Source: Betaproteobacteria bacterium (GTDB lineage: Bacteria > Pseudomonadota > Gammaproteobacteria > Burkholderiales > Usitatibacteraceae). Taken from it: a DNA stretch of 64,000 nt. The stretch is taken from NCBI GenBank assembly GCA_016720855.1, contig JADKJU010000001.1, positions 1,233,501 through 1,297,500 on the forward strand, in the 5' to 3' direction. Position 1 is the first letter of the stretch. Each line of letters starts with the position of its first letter. Of the stretch, positions 26,244-34,350 are shown one piece after another. Below the pieces are notes generated by a model. That model had not been told where the DNA came from and did not search any database. It saw nothing but the letters and a program-made list of their open reading frames with translations. The position numbers were made by a program, and so were the translations under genes.

Positions 26244-27754
26244 CGGCTCCTCTCGAGAGAACCGTGAACCCCCAGGACCTGGATCCCGCCACCGTCCGCC
26301 TGCTGCCCTACGCGTTCGCGAAGGCGAAGGGCGTCATCGCCGCGCGCGTCGCCGGTGGCGCGCTGGAAGTGTGGATCCGCCCCGTGCCGCAGGCAGCCAC
26401 GCTCGCCGAGGTGCGCCGCATCGCCGGCAGGCCGCTGCGCGAGATCCTCCTCGTGCCGGAGGAATTCGAGCATTGTCTGGAGCTCGCCTACACGCGTGAG
26501 CCCAACGCGGCGGAAAACATCGTCGAGGACATGGGCGAATCCCTAGACCTCGCAAAGCTCACCGAATCGCTGCCCGAGATCGCGGACCTCCTGGAAGCCG
26601 AGAACGACGCGCCGATCATCCGCCTCATCAACGCGCTCCTCACGCAGGCGGTGCGCGAGGGCGCCTCCGACATCCACCTCGAGATCTTCGAGGCGCGCGC
26701 GCTGGTTCGCTTCCGCGTGGACGGCGCCCTTCGCGACGTGGTCGAGCCGCGTCGCGGCCTGCACCCGGCCATGGTCTCGCGCCTGAAGGTGATGGCCAGC
26801 CTCGACATCGCGGAGAAGCGCCTGCCGCAGGACGGGCGCATCGCCCTGCGCGTCGCCGGCCGCCCGATCGACGTGCGCGTCTCCACGATTCCCACTGCCC
26901 ACGGCGAGCGCGTGGTGCTTCGCCTACTCGACAAGCAGGCCGGCCGCCTCACGCTCGACGCGCTCGGCATGGGTGCCGCCACGCGCGACGCGGTGGATGC
27001 GCTCATCCAGCAGCCGCACGGCATCCTCCTCGTGACCGGCCCCACGGGGTCGGGCAAGACCACGACCCTGTACGCCGCCCTCACGCGCCTGGACCGCAAG
27101 ACGCGCAACATCCTCACCGTCGAGGATCCGGTCGAGTACGAGTTGGACGGCATCGGCCAGACGCCGGTCAACCAGAAGATCGAGATGACCTTCGCGCGGG
27201 CGCTGCGCGCGATCCTGCGCCAGGACCCGGACGTGGTGATGATCGGCGAGATCCGCGACCTGGAGACTGCGCAGATCGCCGTGCAGGCCTCGCTCACCGG
27301 CCACCTCGTGCTCGCCACGCTGCACACCAACGACGCGCCGGGCGCCGTCACACGCCTGGCCGACATGGGAATCGAGCCCTACCTCCTCGCCTCCACGCTT
27401 TCCGGCGTGCTGGCCCAGCGCCTGGTGAGAAAGCTCTGCCCGGCCTGCAAGACACCGTATGAAGCCACTGCGGCCGACCGCGCGATCTTCCGCGACAACG
27501 CCCCGGAGCGCCTGTACAACGCGGTCGGGTGCGCCGCCTGCAACTTCACCGGCTACAAGGGCCGCACCGGCATCTACGAGCTGCTCACCGTCGATGACGA
27601 CCTGCGCCGCATCGTCCACGACGCGACCGACGAGCGCGCGATCCGCGACCTGGCGATCACGCGCGGCATGGCGCGGCTGCGCGACGACGGGCTGCGCTGG
27701 GTGCGCGACGGGGTGACGTCGCTCGACGAAGTGTTGAGAGTCACGAGGACCTGA
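26240..27754 (+). CDS. gspE: Type II secretion system ATPase GspE
   Basis: 504 aa cytoplasmic hexameric ATPase that drives pseudopilus assembly. The Walker A motif is GPTGSGKTTT near residue 268, followed by the Asp boxes, Walker B (DPDVVMIGEIRDLETA) and the His box (TGHLVLATLHTNDA). A four-cysteine zinc site (CPACKTPY and CAACNFTGYKG) lies in the C-terminal part. The ATG at 26240 overlaps the gspD stop. Confidence 0.96.
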   Translation: MTAPLERTVNPQDLDPATVRLLPYAFAKAKGVIAARVAGGALEVWIRPVPQAATLAEVRRIAGRPLREILLVPEEFEHCLELAYTREPNAAENIVEDMGESLDLAKLTESLPEIADLLEAENDAPIIRLINALLTQAVREGASDIHLEIFEARALVRFRVDGALRDVVEPRRGLHPAMVSRLKVMASLDIAEKRLPQDGRIALRVAGRPIDVRVSTIPTAHGERVVLRLLDKQAGRLTLDALGMGAATRDAVDALIQQPHGILLVTGPTGSGKTTTLYAALTRLDRKTRNILTVEDPVEYELDGIGQTPVNQKIEMTFARALRAILRQDPDVVMIGEIRDLETAQIAVQASLTGHLVLATLHTNDAPGAVTRLADMGIEPYLLASTLSGVLAQRLVRKLCPACKTPYEATAADRAIFRDNAPERLYNAVGCAACNFTGYKGRTGIYELLTVDDDLRRIVHDATDERAIRDLAITRGMARLRDDGLRWVRDGVTSLDEVLRVTRT

Positions 27755-27853
27755 AGGCCCTCACCCCCGATCCCTCTTTCGGAGGGACAGGGGAGAAAAG
27801 TGTTCCCCTCGCCCGCTTGCGGGAGGGGGCCGGGGGTGAAGGTAACCAATCAC
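27755..27853. repeat. CCCTCACCCC-type intergenic hairpin sequence
   Basis: The gap between gspE and gspF holds CCCTCACCCCCGATCCCTC, then CTTTCGGAGGGACAGGGGAG and, on the other side, CCCTCGCCCGCTTGCGGGAG followed by GGGGGTGAAGG. This looks like the common proteobacterial CCCTCACCCC/GGGGTGAGGG intergenic palindrome. A partial relative lies upstream of copA at about 60840-60905. Confidence 0.6.
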
Positions 27854-29068
27854 ATGCCAGGCTTCCGCTACCAGGCGTACTCGATCGAAGGCAGGCTGCA
27901 CAAGGGCGTGCTGGAGGCCGACAGCGCGCGCCAGGCGCGCTCGACCCTGCGCGACCAGGGCCTGACTCCCTACCGGGTCGAGGTCATCGCCGCCAACGAT
28001 CCCGCCGGGGGCCGGCACTTCCGCGCGATCTCCCTGTCATCGGCCGAGCTCACGCGCCTCACGCGTAGCCTCGCCTCGTTGATCGAGGCCGGACTCACGG
28101 TCGAGCAGGCCTTCAACGCGCTCATCGAGCAGGCCGAGAACGAGCGCGAGCGGCAGGTGCTCGCGGCGTTGCGCGGCGAGGTGATGGCCGGCTCCACGAT
28201 CGCCAAGGCGCTGGAAGGGTTCCCGGGCGTCTTCCCGGAGCTCTACCGCACCCTCGTCGCGGCCGGCGAAGCCTCGGGCCAGCTCACGCGCGTGCTCACG
28301 AAGCTCTCCGACTACCTCGAGGAGCGCCATGCGCTTCGCGGCCGGCTTTCGCTGGCGCTGGTCTACCCCGCCATCGTGACCGGGGTCTCGCTCCTCGTGA
28401 TGGGCGCGCTCATGGTCTACGTCGTGCCGCAGGTGGTGCAGGTGTATGCCCACGCGAAGGAGGCGCTGCCGATCCTCACGCGCATCCTCATCGCCGTCTC
28501 CGCGTTCCTGCAGGCGAGCTGGCCGGCGTGGATCGCGCTCGGCATCGCGGCGGCCGTGGCGCTCAGGATCGCGCTCGCGCGTCCTGCCCCTCGAGCACGC
28601 ATCCACCGATTTCTCCTCAAGGTTCCCGTGGCGGGCAAGGCGCTTCGCCACCTGGACAGCGCGCGCCTGGCCGCCACGCTCGCGATCCTGGTGGGAAGCC
28701 GCGTCCCCATCCTCGCCGCGCTCGAGGCCGGCGAGGGCGTGATGACGCTCGTTCCCATGCGCGAAGCGCTGGCCGCGGCGGCGCGCGGCGTGCGCGAAGG
28801 CATGCCGCTTTCCCGCGCGCTCGGTGCGACGGGCGAATTTCCGCCGGTGATGGTCCATCTCATCGCGGGGGGCGAGGCAACGGGCCGCCTCGACGAATCC
28901 CTGGAACGCGCGGCGCGCCAGCAGCAGTCGGACATCGCCACGAGGCTCGCCGCCGCCGTCGCGGTGTTCGAGCCGGCGCTCATCGTGATCATGGGCGCGG
29001 TCGTGCTCGTCATCGTGCTCGCGATCCTGCTTCCCATCTTCAACCTGAACCAGCTCGTCGGACGCTAG
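27854..29068 (+). CDS. gspF: Type II secretion system inner-membrane protein GspF
   Basis: 404 aa. Two repeated GspF cytoplasmic domains (SLASLIEAGLTVEQAFNAL and ATLAILVGSRVPILAALEAG) alternate with three membrane segments, the last being IVIMGAVVLVIVLAILLPIF. It is the polytopic platform protein that works with GspE and GspL. The N-terminus FRYQAYSIEGRLHKGVLEAD is typical. ATG at 27854, after the intergenic hairpin; the frame is open upstream only through that repeat. Confidence 0.95.
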   Translation: MPGFRYQAYSIEGRLHKGVLEADSARQARSTLRDQGLTPYRVEVIAANDPAGGRHFRAISLSSAELTRLTRSLASLIEAGLTVEQAFNALIEQAENERERQVLAALRGEVMAGSTIAKALEGFPGVFPELYRTLVAAGEASGQLTRVLTKLSDYLEERHALRGRLSLALVYPAIVTGVSLLVMGALMVYVVPQVVQVYAHAKEALPILTRILIAVSAFLQASWPAWIALGIAAAVALRIALARPAPRARIHRFLLKVPVAGKALRHLDSARLAATLAILVGSRVPILAALEAGEGVMTLVPMREALAAAARGVREGMPLSRALGATGEFPPVMVHLIAGGEATGRLDESLERAARQQQSDIATRLAAAVAVFEPALIVIMGAVVLVIVLAILLPIFNLNQLVGR

Positions 29069-29121
29069 AAAGGGGTCGGATCACTTTGCACCTAAAATGG
29101 GCAAAGTCATCCGACCCCTTT
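29069..29121. repeat. GGGGTCGGAT palindromic element, copy 4
   Basis: Arms of 21 bases (29069-29089 and 29101-29121) read AAAGGGGTCGGATCACTTTG on one side and its complement with one mismatch on the other. It occupies most of the gap between gspF and gspG. A different core from copies 1-3 but the same AAAGGGGTC boundary. Confidence 0.85.
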
Positions 29122-29135
29122 ACTTGCGGGAACCC

Positions 29136-29555
29136 ATGAAAAGACAGTCCGCCTTCACCCTCATCGAGATCCTGGTCGTCGTGGCGATCCTGGGAATCCT
29201 CGCCGCCATCGTGGTGCCGCGTCTCATGGATCGGCCCGACGAGGCCCGGCGCGTCGCCGCCAAGGCCGACATCGCGGCCATCGTGCAGTCGCTCAAGCTC
29301 TACCGGCTCGACAACGGGTTCTACCCGGCCACCGACCAGGGCCTCGCCGCGCTGGTGCAGAAGCCGGCCTCCAACCCCGTGCCCGCCAACTGGAAGCAGG
29401 GCGGCTATCTGGAGCGTCTTCCGAAGGACCCCTGGGGCGGCGACTACCAGTTCCTCAACCCGGGCGTGAAGGGCGAGATCGACGTCTTCAGCTTCGGGGC
29501 CGACCGGGCGCGAGGAGGCGAAGGCAGTGGCGCGGATATCGGCAACTGGGACTAG
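29136..29555 (+). CDS. gspG: Type II secretion system major pseudopilin GspG
   Basis: 139 aa. A six-residue leader (MKRQSA) precedes FTLIEILVVVAILGILAAIV, the class III signal cut and N-methylated by prepilin peptidase, with Glu at +5. The C-terminal region DPWGGDYQFLNPG and DVFSFGADRARGGEGSGADIGNWD contains the GspG calcium-site and WD ending. The residue at -1 is Ala instead of the usual Gly. The ATG at 29136 follows GCGGGAA. GspH starts inside its 3' end. Confidence 0.95.
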   Translation: MKRQSAFTLIEILVVVAILGILAAIVVPRLMDRPDEARRVAAKADIAAIVQSLKLYRLDNGFYPATDQGLAALVQKPASNPVPANWKQGGYLERLPKDPWGGDYQFLNPGVKGEIDVFSFGADRARGGEGSGADIGNWD

Positions 29556-30033
29556 GCGAGGCGAGCCCGGCCGGGCAACCGGGACACGGGGCTTCACCCT
29601 CATCGAGATCCTCGTGGTGGTTGCCGTTGCCGGCATCGTGCTCGCGGTGGCCGCCGTGAATCTCTTTCCCGGCGACGAGGAAGTGGCGCGGCGCGAGACT
29701 TCGCTTCTCGCCCTCGACATCGAAGGCGCGCGCGACGACGCCTGGTTCGGCGGCCGTCCCACGGCGGTCTCGCTGGCCGATGGCCGGATGCAGGTGCTGC
29801 GCCTGGCCCCCGACCGCTCGTGGTCCGCGGTGCCCGGGCGCGAGCGCCGCCTTCCCGACACGATGCAGGTCGATACCCTGGCGATCGACGGCCGGGTGGT
29901 CGATGCGCGCGAGGTCCTGATCTTCCTGCCCGATGGCCTGGGCGTTCCGTTCCGCGTGGCGCTCACCGTTCGCGGGCTTCCCAAGGCCATCGAAGGCGAT
30001 AGCGCAGGCGCGGTGCGGGCGATCGCGAAATGA
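29527..30033 (+). CDS. gspH: Type II secretion system minor pseudopilin GspH
   Basis: 168 aa. It has a 22-residue leader ending TRG, then FTLIEILVVVAVAGIVLAVA, with the canonical Gly at -1 and Glu at +5. The remaining beta-rich domain is variable, as usual for GspH. The GTG start at 29527 overlaps the gspG 3' end by 29 bases; no closer start is available in this frame before the pilin signal. The stop overlaps gspI by four bases (ATGA). Confidence 0.88.
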   Translation: MARISATGTRRGEPGRATGTRGFTLIEILVVVAVAGIVLAVAAVNLFPGDEEVARRETSLLALDIEGARDDAWFGGRPTAVSLADGRMQVLRLAPDRSWSAVPGRERRLPDTMQVDTLAIDGRVVDAREVLIFLPDGLGVPFRVALTVRGLPKAIEGDSAGAVRAIAK

Positions 30034-30395
30034 AGCGCCACCGCGCGTTCACGCTGGTGGAGATCCTGGTCGCGATGGCGATCCTGGCCATCGCACTCGC
30101 CGCCACCACGCGCGCCGCAAGCCTCGCCACCGATGGCGCGCGCGAGACGCGGGCGCGGCTGCTGGCCACCTGGGCCGCGGGGAACCGCGTGGCGGAAATG
30201 CGCGCCCGGCAGGTCTTTCCCGCCGCGGCCGTCACCACCGCGACCGTCGAGCAGGGCGGGCTTTCCCTCGTCGTGCAGGAAACGGTGGCCGAGACGCCCA
30301 ACCCCACCATCCGCCGCGTCGATCTGTCCGTCGCGGACGCGCACGACCCCGGCCGCGTGCTTTCGTCCGTCACCGCTTTCATGGTGAAACCATGA
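30030..30395 (+). CDS. gspI: Type II secretion system minor pseudopilin GspI
   Basis: 121 aa. The leader MKRHRA is followed by FTLVEILVAMAILAIALAAT, with Glu +5; the -1 residue is Ala rather than Gly. The pattern AAGNRVAEMRAR and the short length are those of GspI, which forms the pseudopilus tip with J and K. Its start and stop both overlap neighbours by four bases. Confidence 0.9.
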   Translation: MKRHRAFTLVEILVAMAILAIALAATTRAASLATDGARETRARLLATWAAGNRVAEMRARQVFPAAAVTTATVEQGGLSLVVQETVAETPNPTIRRVDLSVADAHDPGRVLSSVTAFMVKP

Positions 30396-31045
30396 GCCGC
30401 CCGGATAAAGGGGACAGACCCCTTTATCAGAAAAGGGGTCTGTCCCCTTTATCCGGGCAATGGGCCTTCACGCTGGTCGAGCTCCTCATCGCGCTCGCGA
30501 TCTTCGCAGTGCTCTCGGCCTTCGCGTACCGCGGCCTCGCGGTGCTCCTGGAGAGCCGCGAATCCCTCGACCGCGACTCGCGCAAGTGGCGCGACCTCGC
30601 GCTCTTCGTGGGCCGATTCGAGCGCGACGTGCAGGCCGCGCTCGATCGCCCCGCCATCGGCGCTTCCGGCACGACGCTGAGCCCGGTCTCCTCGCTGCTG
30701 GACCTGGGCGGCGCGAGCGCACGCGGCCTCGCCCTCACGCGCGCCGGCGCCACGCTCTACGCCAGCGAACTGGCCGCTCCGCAGCGTGTGGGTTACCGGT
30801 TCTCGGAAGGGCGTGTGGATCGCCTCGCCTGGCCCTGCGTGGACTCGGGCCCGCGCGCCGAGGCGGTGGCCACTCCCTTGCTCGACAACGTTCGCTCCCT
30901 CGCATTCCGCTTCCTCGACCGCAGCTACGAATGGCGGACGGACTGGGCGTTGCCGGCCACGCAGGGCATGCCCGTCGCCGTGGAGATGACGCTGGAGCTC
31001 GCGAGCGGGGAGACGATCGTGCGCATCGTGGACATCCCGCGATGA
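30392..31045 (+). CDS. gspJ: Type II secretion system minor pseudopilin GspJ with repeat-encoded leader
   Basis: 217 aa. The pilin signal is AFTLVELLIALAIFAVLSAF with Glu +5 and Ala at -1. The leader before it is 25 residues, unusually long, and about 19 of those residues (DKGDRPLYQKRGLSPLS region) are encoded by a complete palindromic element at 30401-30456. No start codon exists in this frame between the element and the pilin signal, so the element must be translated. The downstream domain (VGYRFSEGRVDRLAW and RIVDIPR end) is GspJ-like. The ATG overlaps the gspI stop. Confidence 0.9.
   Translation: MSRPDKGDRPLYQKRGLSPLSGQWAFTLVELLIALAIFAVLSAFAYRGLAVLLESRESLDRDSRKWRDLALFVGRFERDVQAALDRPAIGASGTTLSPVSSLLDLGGASARGLALTRAGATLYASELAAPQRVGYRFSEGRVDRLAWPCVDSGPRAEAVATPLLDNVRSLAFRFLDRSYEWRTDWALPATQGMPVAVEMTLELASGETIVRIVDIPR
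30401..30456. repeat. GGGGTCTGTCCCC palindromic element, copy 5, inside the gspJ coding sequence
   Basis: Perfect 25-base inverted arms (30401-30425 and 30432-30456), each starting or ending CCGGATAAAGGGG, with a six-base loop. The whole unit is read in frame as part of the GspJ leader. It begins nine bases after the gspJ ATG, so in mRNA a strong hairpin would sit next to the start codon. Confidence 0.93.
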
Positions 31046-31974
31046 GGCGCGGCCTGCAGCGCGGCGTGGCCGTGGTGACCGCGATCCTCGTGGTGGCGGT
31101 GGCCGCGTCGGCCGCCACCTGGATGCTGTCGCAGCAGTCCGCGACACTCAACCAGACCGCGCTCGTCGCCTCGCGGGCGCAGGCCGACTACTACGCGCAG
31201 GCAGGGCTCGACTGGGCACGCGGGATCCTTGCCGAGGATGCGCGCTCGAGCGCCATCGACACGCTCGACGAAGGCTGGGCGCAACCGCTCGCGGGCCTGC
31301 CCGTGGAGCGCGCGGTGGTGAGCGGCTCCATCACGGACCTGCAATCGCGCTTCAACCTGAACAACGTCGTGAAGGACGGGCGGCGCAGCGACCCGGACGT
31401 GCAGGCCCTCACGCGCCTCCTTGAATCCCTGGGCCTCGACGCCGGCCTCGCGCTGGCCGTCCTGGACTGGGTGGATGCCGACTCGGATCTCGCGGGCAGC
31501 GGCGGCGCCGAGGACGCGTACTACCTCGCGCTGGCCCGCCCGCACCGCGCCGCCAACCGGCCGATGGCGCAGGTGGAGGAGCTCTACCTCATGCGCGGCT
31601 TCGACGCCCGCTCGATCGCGAAACTGCGTCCGTTCGTGACGGCGCTGCCGGTTCGCACGACCGTGAACGCCAACACCGCGCCGGCGGAGGTGCTCGGCCC
31701 CCTGCTGCCCGAACTCTCGCCGACCGAGGTGCGCGAACTGGTCTCCTCCCGCCGCGGCCACCCGTTCAGGGACAAGGCGGACCTCAAGACGCGAGCGAAG
31801 AAGGTGGCGTCCTCGACCATCGACGCCCTTCTCGACGTGAAGAGCGGCCACTTCCTCGTGCAGGTGGGCGTGGCGCAGGACGACGTGCAGGTGGCCAGCG
31901 AGGCCCTTGTCGTGCGCGCCGCGCCGGGCACCTCTCCCGCGACGGCCCTGATCTGGCGCCGCCCGCTGTACTGA
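31042..31974 (+). CDS. gspK: Type II secretion system minor pseudopilin GspK
   Basis: 310 aa, the largest pseudopilin. The leader MRRGLQRG ends in Gly, and the following VAVVTAILVVAVAASAATWM lacks the +5 Glu, which is normal for GspK. The globular part has DLQSRFNLNNVV and VDADSDLAG, and NANTAPAEVLGPLLP from the family's helix-hairpin-like domain. It caps the pseudopilus with GspI and GspJ. The ATG overlaps the gspJ stop. Confidence 0.93.
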   Translation: MRRGLQRGVAVVTAILVVAVAASAATWMLSQQSATLNQTALVASRAQADYYAQAGLDWARGILAEDARSSAIDTLDEGWAQPLAGLPVERAVVSGSITDLQSRFNLNNVVKDGRRSDPDVQALTRLLESLGLDAGLALAVLDWVDADSDLAGSGGAEDAYYLALARPHRAANRPMAQVEELYLMRGFDARSIAKLRPFVTALPVRTTVNANTAPAEVLGPLLPELSPTEVRELVSSRRGHPFRDKADLKTRAKKVASSTIDALLDVKSGHFLVQVGVAQDDVQVASEALVVRAAPGTSPATALIWRRPLY

Positions 31975-32023
31975 CCGTGGCCGGGGAACGAGCCGGCGGT
32001 AAAATGACATACTGCCGCCCGCC

Positions 32024-33124
32024 ATGATCCTTCGCCTCCTCGTCCCCGCCGTGGACCACCCCGGCACCGACACACCCTACGCGTGGTCGCTCGCCGACGG
32101 GCGGGGCGCCTCGCTTCGCGAGGGCGTCTCGCCGCTTTCCGGCGTGCCGCGCGGCGATGTGGTGGAGGTGGTGCTCCCCGCCTCGCGCGTGCTCTTCGCG
32201 CGTCTGAAGCTCCCGAAGGTGAACGCGGCCACGATTCGTGAACTGCTTCCCTTCGCCGTGGAAGACCGGCTGCTGGCCGACCCCGCGCAGATCCACGCCG
32301 TGCCCGGAACCACCAATGCCCGCGGCGAAACGCGGGTCGCCGTGGTGGACCGCGCCTGGCTCTCCGAAGCGCTGTCCGTCCTCGCCCGCGCCGGCTTCGT
32401 GCCCTCGCGCGCCGTCTGCGAGAGCGCGCTCCTGCCCGCCGAAGCCGGTTGCTGGCACGCGGTCCTGGGGGAATCGCGCAGCTTCCTCGTCGAGGACGAT
32501 GGCAACGCCGTGGCATTCGACCGCCCGGCCGGCGCCGAGCCGCCGCTCGCGGTGCGCATCGCCGCCGATGAAGCCGCCGCCCGGAGTGCGCGCCCCGAGC
32601 GCTTGCGAGTCCTCGTGGAGCCGGGCCTCGCCGCCGTGGACCCGGCCGTATGGACCGAGCGCATCGGCATGAAGGTCTCGGCCGTCGATTCCCGGCCCCC
32701 GCTGGCCGCGCCGCTGGCCGCAAACGCCATCGATCTCCTCGTGGGCGACTTCGCCCGCGGCGCGTCGGGAGCAGGTGCACTTCGCCTGCCGCGCCTGGCC
32801 TGGGGCCTGGCCGCCGCCATCGTCGCCGTGCAGTTCGGCTTCACCGCCTGGGACGCGTGGCGGATCGAGCGCGAGCGGCGGATGCTGGTGGCCGAGCAGG
32901 AATCCATCTTCCGCGCCGCCTTCCCGGACGCAAAGACGATCGTGGACCCCGCCCTGCAGATGCGGCGCAACCTCGCCGACCTGCAGCGCGCGCGCGGCCG
33001 CGCCGCCGCGAGCGATTTCCTCGCGCTCGCCACCGCCGCGGCCCGCACCGACCCGGCGCCCGCGAAGCGCCTCACCTATGCGGGCGGCCGGATGGAAATC
33101 GACCGCTCGGCGGCCCCGAAATGA
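32024..33124 (+). CDS. gspL: Type II secretion system protein GspL
   Basis: 366 aa. An actin-like cytoplasmic domain (VVLPASRVLFARLKLPKVNA and LLPFAVEDRLLADP) precedes a transmembrane helix (LAWGLAAAIVAVQFGFTAW) near residue 270 and a small periplasmic ferredoxin-like domain. GspL recruits GspE to the membrane. The stop overlaps gspM (ATGA). A TAAAAT at 32000-32005 just upstream could be a -10 box but no -35 accompanies it. Confidence 0.9.
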   Translation: MILRLLVPAVDHPGTDTPYAWSLADGRGASLREGVSPLSGVPRGDVVEVVLPASRVLFARLKLPKVNAATIRELLPFAVEDRLLADPAQIHAVPGTTNARGETRVAVVDRAWLSEALSVLARAGFVPSRAVCESALLPAEAGCWHAVLGESRSFLVEDDGNAVAFDRPAGAEPPLAVRIAADEAAARSARPERLRVLVEPGLAAVDPAVWTERIGMKVSAVDSRPPLAAPLAANAIDLLVGDFARGASGAGALRLPRLAWGLAAAIVAVQFGFTAWDAWRIERERRMLVAEQESIFRAAFPDAKTIVDPALQMRRNLADLQRARGRAAASDFLALATAAARTDPAPAKRLTYAGGRMEIDRSAAPK

Positions 33125-33600
33125 ACGCGCCCGCCTTCTGGACTGCGCGAAACGCGCGCGAACGCAGCGTCATCGCCTGGGCCGGCGCGGCGGTGGCGCT
33201 GCTCCTGCTCGCGGTGTTCGCCTGGCTTCCGCTGGAGCGCGCCCGGAGCAGAATCGGCGCGGACCTGCCTGCGCTGCGCGCCTCGGTGGCGCAGATGCGC
33301 GCGCAGGCCGACGAGGTGAAGGCGCTCAGGACCCTGCCCGCGCGCAGCGGGGCGACCGCGGTGGCGCTCGGCACCCTGGTTGCATCCGGCACGCTCGCGC
33401 AGGGGCTCCCCGGCGCGCGCCTGTCCGCGATCGACGCGAAGCGGGTGCGCCTCGCGGTGGACGACGCCTCGTGGACGCGCCTGGTCGAGTGGCTGTCGTC
33501 GGCCAGTGCCGCGCACGGCCTCAGCGTGGACGAGGCGACGATCGAGGCCCTGCCCTCGACCGGCCGCGTGCGCGCCACCCTCGTGCTCGCCGCCCCCTGA
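33121..33600 (+). CDS. gspM: Type II secretion system protein GspM
   Basis: 159 aa. A short cytoplasmic stretch, one transmembrane helix (VIAWAGAAVALLLLAVFAWL) and a periplasmic ferredoxin-like domain give the standard GspM layout; the start FWTARNARERSVIA is typical. It dimerises with GspL. The ATG overlaps the gspL stop and three bases separate its stop from gspN. Confidence 0.88.
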   Translation: MNAPAFWTARNARERSVIAWAGAAVALLLLAVFAWLPLERARSRIGADLPALRASVAQMRAQADEVKALRTLPARSGATAVALGTLVASGTLAQGLPGARLSAIDAKRVRLAVDDASWTRLVEWLSSASAAHGLSVDEATIEALPSTGRVRATLVLAAP

Positions 33601-33603
33601 GCC

Positions 33604-34350
33604 ATGCGGCCGCTGCGTGCGCTTCTTCTCGGCATCGCCGCCTATGGCGTCTTCCTCCTCGCCACGGCGCCCGCGGGCCTGATCCCCGCGCGGCTCGCTA
33701 CGGCCACGGGCGGGCAGGTGACGCTGGCGAACGCGACCGGCTCGGCGTGGGACGGAACGGCACGCGCGACGATCGCCACGTACGGCGCGGCAATCGTCCT
33801 CGGCGAGGTGAGCTGGCGGTTCCTGCCCTCTCGCCTGCTGGCCGGCCGCGCCGCTTTCGCGATCGAGGCGCGGTCGGGCGCGCTGCAGGCGCAAGCGGAA
33901 GTATCCCGCAGCCCGATGGCGTGGCAGGTACGCGACCTGCGCGCGAACGGTGACGCCTCGACGGTGGCCGCGATCTTTCCTCTCGCGGCGACGTGGCAGC
34001 CGGGGGGCGCGATCGCGATCGAGGCCGAGCACCTCACCTGGGACGGGGAACGGGCAACAGGCGTTGCAAACGCGCAGTGGCGTGATGCGTCCCTGGCCCT
34101 TTCGGAAGCGCGTCCGCTCGGCAGCTGGCGCGCGCAGGCCCAGGCCGAGGGCGCCTCGACGAGAATCACGCTGTCCACCACGAAGGGGCCGCTGCTCCTG
34201 TCGGGCAGCGGGACGCTGGTGATCCCCGGACGGTTGGCCTTTTCGGGCGTTGCGCGCGCCGAACCCGGGCGCGAACGCGAACTCGAAGGCCTGCTGAACC
34301 TCCTCGGTCCTCGCCGTGCCGACGGTGCGCATGCGATCGAGGTGCGCTGA
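33604..34350 (+). CDS. gspN: Type II secretion system protein GspN
   Basis: 248 aa. It has an N-terminal membrane anchor (ALLLGIAAYGVFLLATAPAG) and the family pattern LANATGSAWDGTA near residue 42, then GEVSWRFLPSRLLAGRAAF. GspN is an accessory inner-membrane subunit with an AsmA-like fold present in only some systems. It is the last gsp gene here; no prepilin peptidase (gspO) or pilotin gene is in the window. The stop is directly followed by the yheT GTG. Confidence 0.85.
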   Translation: MRPLRALLLGIAAYGVFLLATAPAGLIPARLATATGGQVTLANATGSAWDGTARATIATYGAAIVLGEVSWRFLPSRLLAGRAAFAIEARSGALQAQAEVSRSPMAWQVRDLRANGDASTVAAIFPLAATWQPGGAIAIEAEHLTWDGERATGVANAQWRDASLALSEARPLGSWRAQAQAEGASTRITLSTTKGPLLLSGSGTLVIPGRLAFSGVARAEPGRERELEGLLNLLGPRRADGAHAIEVR

